A stretch of 64,000 bases of DNA. Source: Planotetraspora thailandica. GTDB lineage: Bacteria; Actinomycetota; Actinomycetes; Streptosporangiales; Streptosporangiaceae. The stretch lies in assembly GCF_016863335.1 (NCBI RefSeq), contig NZ_BOOR01000055.1:1-64000 (forward strand), in the 5' to 3' direction. The notes beneath the pieces were generated by a model. The model did not search any database. It was not told the DNA's origin and worked only from the letters and a program-made list of their open reading frames with translations. Below are positions 62,919-64,000 of the stretch, piece by piece. Each line of letters opens with the position of its first letter. The stretch's first letter is position 1. The translations under genes were made by a program, and so were the position numbers.

Positions 62919-63926
62919 TCAGAATCCCGCGACGACGACCTTGCCGATCATGCGGCCGCTCTCGACCATCTCGTGCGCGCGCCGCAGCGACGCCGCGTCG
63001 ACGGGCCCGAGCGTCGTGGTGGCGGTGGTGCGGACCTTCCCCTCGTCGACCAGGTCGCGCACCCGCTCCAGCAGGTCGTGCTGGGCGATCATGTCGTCGG
63101 TCTCGAAGAGGGATCGGGTGAACATGAGCTCCCAGTGGAAGGTGATGCTCTTCTCCTTGAGCGGCAGCAGCTCCAGCCCCTCGGGCTCGTCGATCGCCGT
63201 GATCTGGCCGCCGGGCCGCAGGATCTCGGCGTAGGCCTCGATGGCCCCTCCGGTGATGGGCGAGAAGATGTAATCCACGCCACCGGGAGCGACGGCGCGG
63301 ACGTTCCGTACGAGATCGTGATGGTCGACCACCTCGTGCGCACCCATGTCCCGTGCCCACTGCTGCGACTCGGGCCGCGACGCGGTGGCGATGACGGTGA
63401 CCCCGGTGAGGGCGCGGGCGAGCTGGATGACCATGGAGCCGACACCGCCCGCTCCGGCCATGACCAGCAGGGTGCCGGTGCTGCCGGCGTCGAGGCGGAA
63501 TCGGTCGAACAACGTCTCCCAGGCCGTGATCGTGGTCAGCGGCAGCGCGGCCGCGTCGGCGAAGCTCAGCGAGCCGGGCTTGTGGCCCACGATTCGCTCG
63601 TCCACCGTGTGGAACCGGGCGTCGGTGCCGCTGCGCGCGATCGACCCGGCGTAGTAGACCTCGTCGCCCGGCTGGAAGAGCGTGACGTCGCCGCCGACCT
63701 CGACGACCACGCCGGCGGCGTCCCAGCCGAGGACCTTCGGCCGGCCTCCGGGATCATTGCCGGCGCGCACCTTCGTGTCGACGGGGTTCACCGAGACGGC
63801 CTCGACGCGCACCAGAAGATCGCGCGGGCCGGGCGCGGGAATCGGCAGTTCGAGATCTTCAAGACTGGCCGGGTCGGAGATCGGAAGTGGTTTGCGGTAT
63901 CCCACCGCCGGCATCGTGTTCGTCAT
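62919..63926 (-). CDS. zinc-type quinone oxidoreductase-like (MDR) protein
   Basis: The 335-aa protein is a medium-chain reductase of the QorB/ZADH group: a GroES-like domain (about 30-150; VSVNPVDTKVRAG, LGWDAAGVVVEVG) and a nucleotide-binding domain with VMAGAGGVGSMVIQLAR (about 158-174). Structural-zinc cysteines are absent. It reduces quinones or enones with NAD(P)H. Such genes are often divergent from HxlR or TetR regulators; the neighbour lies outside the window. Confidence 0.9.
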   Translation of the reverse strand: MTNTMPAVGYRKPLPISDPASLEDLELPIPAPGPRDLLVRVEAVSVNPVDTKVRAGNDPGGRPKVLGWDAAGVVVEVGGDVTLFQPGDEVYYAGSIARSGTDARFHTVDERIVGHKPGSLSFADAAALPLTTITAWETLFDRFRLDAGSTGTLLVMAGAGGVGSMVIQLARALTGVTVIATASRPESQQWARDMGAHEVVDHHDLVRNVRAVAPGGVDYIFSPITGGAIEAYAEILRPGGQITAIDEPEGLELLPLKEKSITFHWELMFTRSLFETDDMIAQHDLLERVRDLVDEGKVRTTATTTLGPVDAASLRRAHEMVESGRMIGKVVVAGF

Positions 63927-64000
63927 GCTGCAACGGTATGAGAAGTGAAGTACTTACCCGCAAGGGAGCCTAGTTCCCATTGGATACCATGCTCGCATGA
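63927..64000. promoter_or_regulatory. start of a divergent control region
   Basis: The gap contains the palindrome AAGTACTT (63948-63955). An upstream regulator gene probably begins just beyond the window; an ATG at 63989 reads only three codons. Confidence 0.3.

Overview
The window is chromosomal DNA of a high-GC filamentous actinomycete. Evidence for this is the very G/C-rich third codon positions, frequent GTG/TTG starts, leaderless-looking promoters, F420-type luciferase-like enzymes, Tat and lipobox exports, ECF sigma/zinc anti-sigma pairs and many TetR-type regulators. The gene set fits Streptosporangiales (for example Nonomuraea-like organisms), but the genus is a guess. There is no rRNA, tRNA, CRISPR array or intact transposase that I can see.

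Left part (0-16.4 kb): a sulfite-oxidase-like enzyme lies next to an iron/peroxide group: a Tat-exported DyP peroxidase and a YVTN beta-propeller on one strand, and a Fur-family repressor coupled to an MbfA-type ferritin-VIT1 iron exporter on the other. Next come a four-gene translationally coupled export operon (lipoprotein, adaptor, ABC ATPase, MacB-like permease), facing its probable NarL-type response regulator and histidine kinase. After these are an LLM oxidoreductase, an FAD monooxygenase with a divergent TetR, a PH-like membrane protein, and a Ro60-like TROVE protein followed 11 nt later by a 25-aa ribosomal protein bL37.

Middle (16.8-38 kb): the potassium pump operon is in the unusual order kdpF-B-C-A. 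It is followed by a CPA1 Na+/H+ antiporter flanked by two paralogous methyltransferases, an SDR/TetR pair with two near-perfect operators, a tandem 53-nt repeat, an EF-G paralogue preceded by a short leader ORF, an ArsR/P1B-4 metal exporter pair, an ECF sigma factor with its zinc anti-sigma factor, a secreted beta-propeller, and another TetR/FAD-monooxygenase pair.

Right part (38-64 kb): an orphan N6-adenine methylase-like protein, with an altered catalytic motif and a fused specificity-like domain, lies beside two Ser/Thr protein kinases. Then come a MarR/azoreductase pair and a large galactoside/fucoside utilisation cluster: CE7 esterase, GH95, secreted GH27, ROK regulator, GH36 and a sugar ABC importer. 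The stretch 58.9-61.1 kb looks like a decayed mobile (phage-like) segment. It holds a split TFIIS-type zinc ribbon, a small membrane protein, a cold-shock protein with an attenuator-like leader, and a phage-tail-like fragment fused to the broken end of a subtilase gene. A PAP2 phosphatase and a quinone-oxidoreductase-like enzyme close the window.

A recurring theme is a divergent regulator plus an oxidoreductase or transporter with a readable palindromic operator between them (13.5, 26.0, 30.0, 35.5, 44.4 and 52.0 kb).
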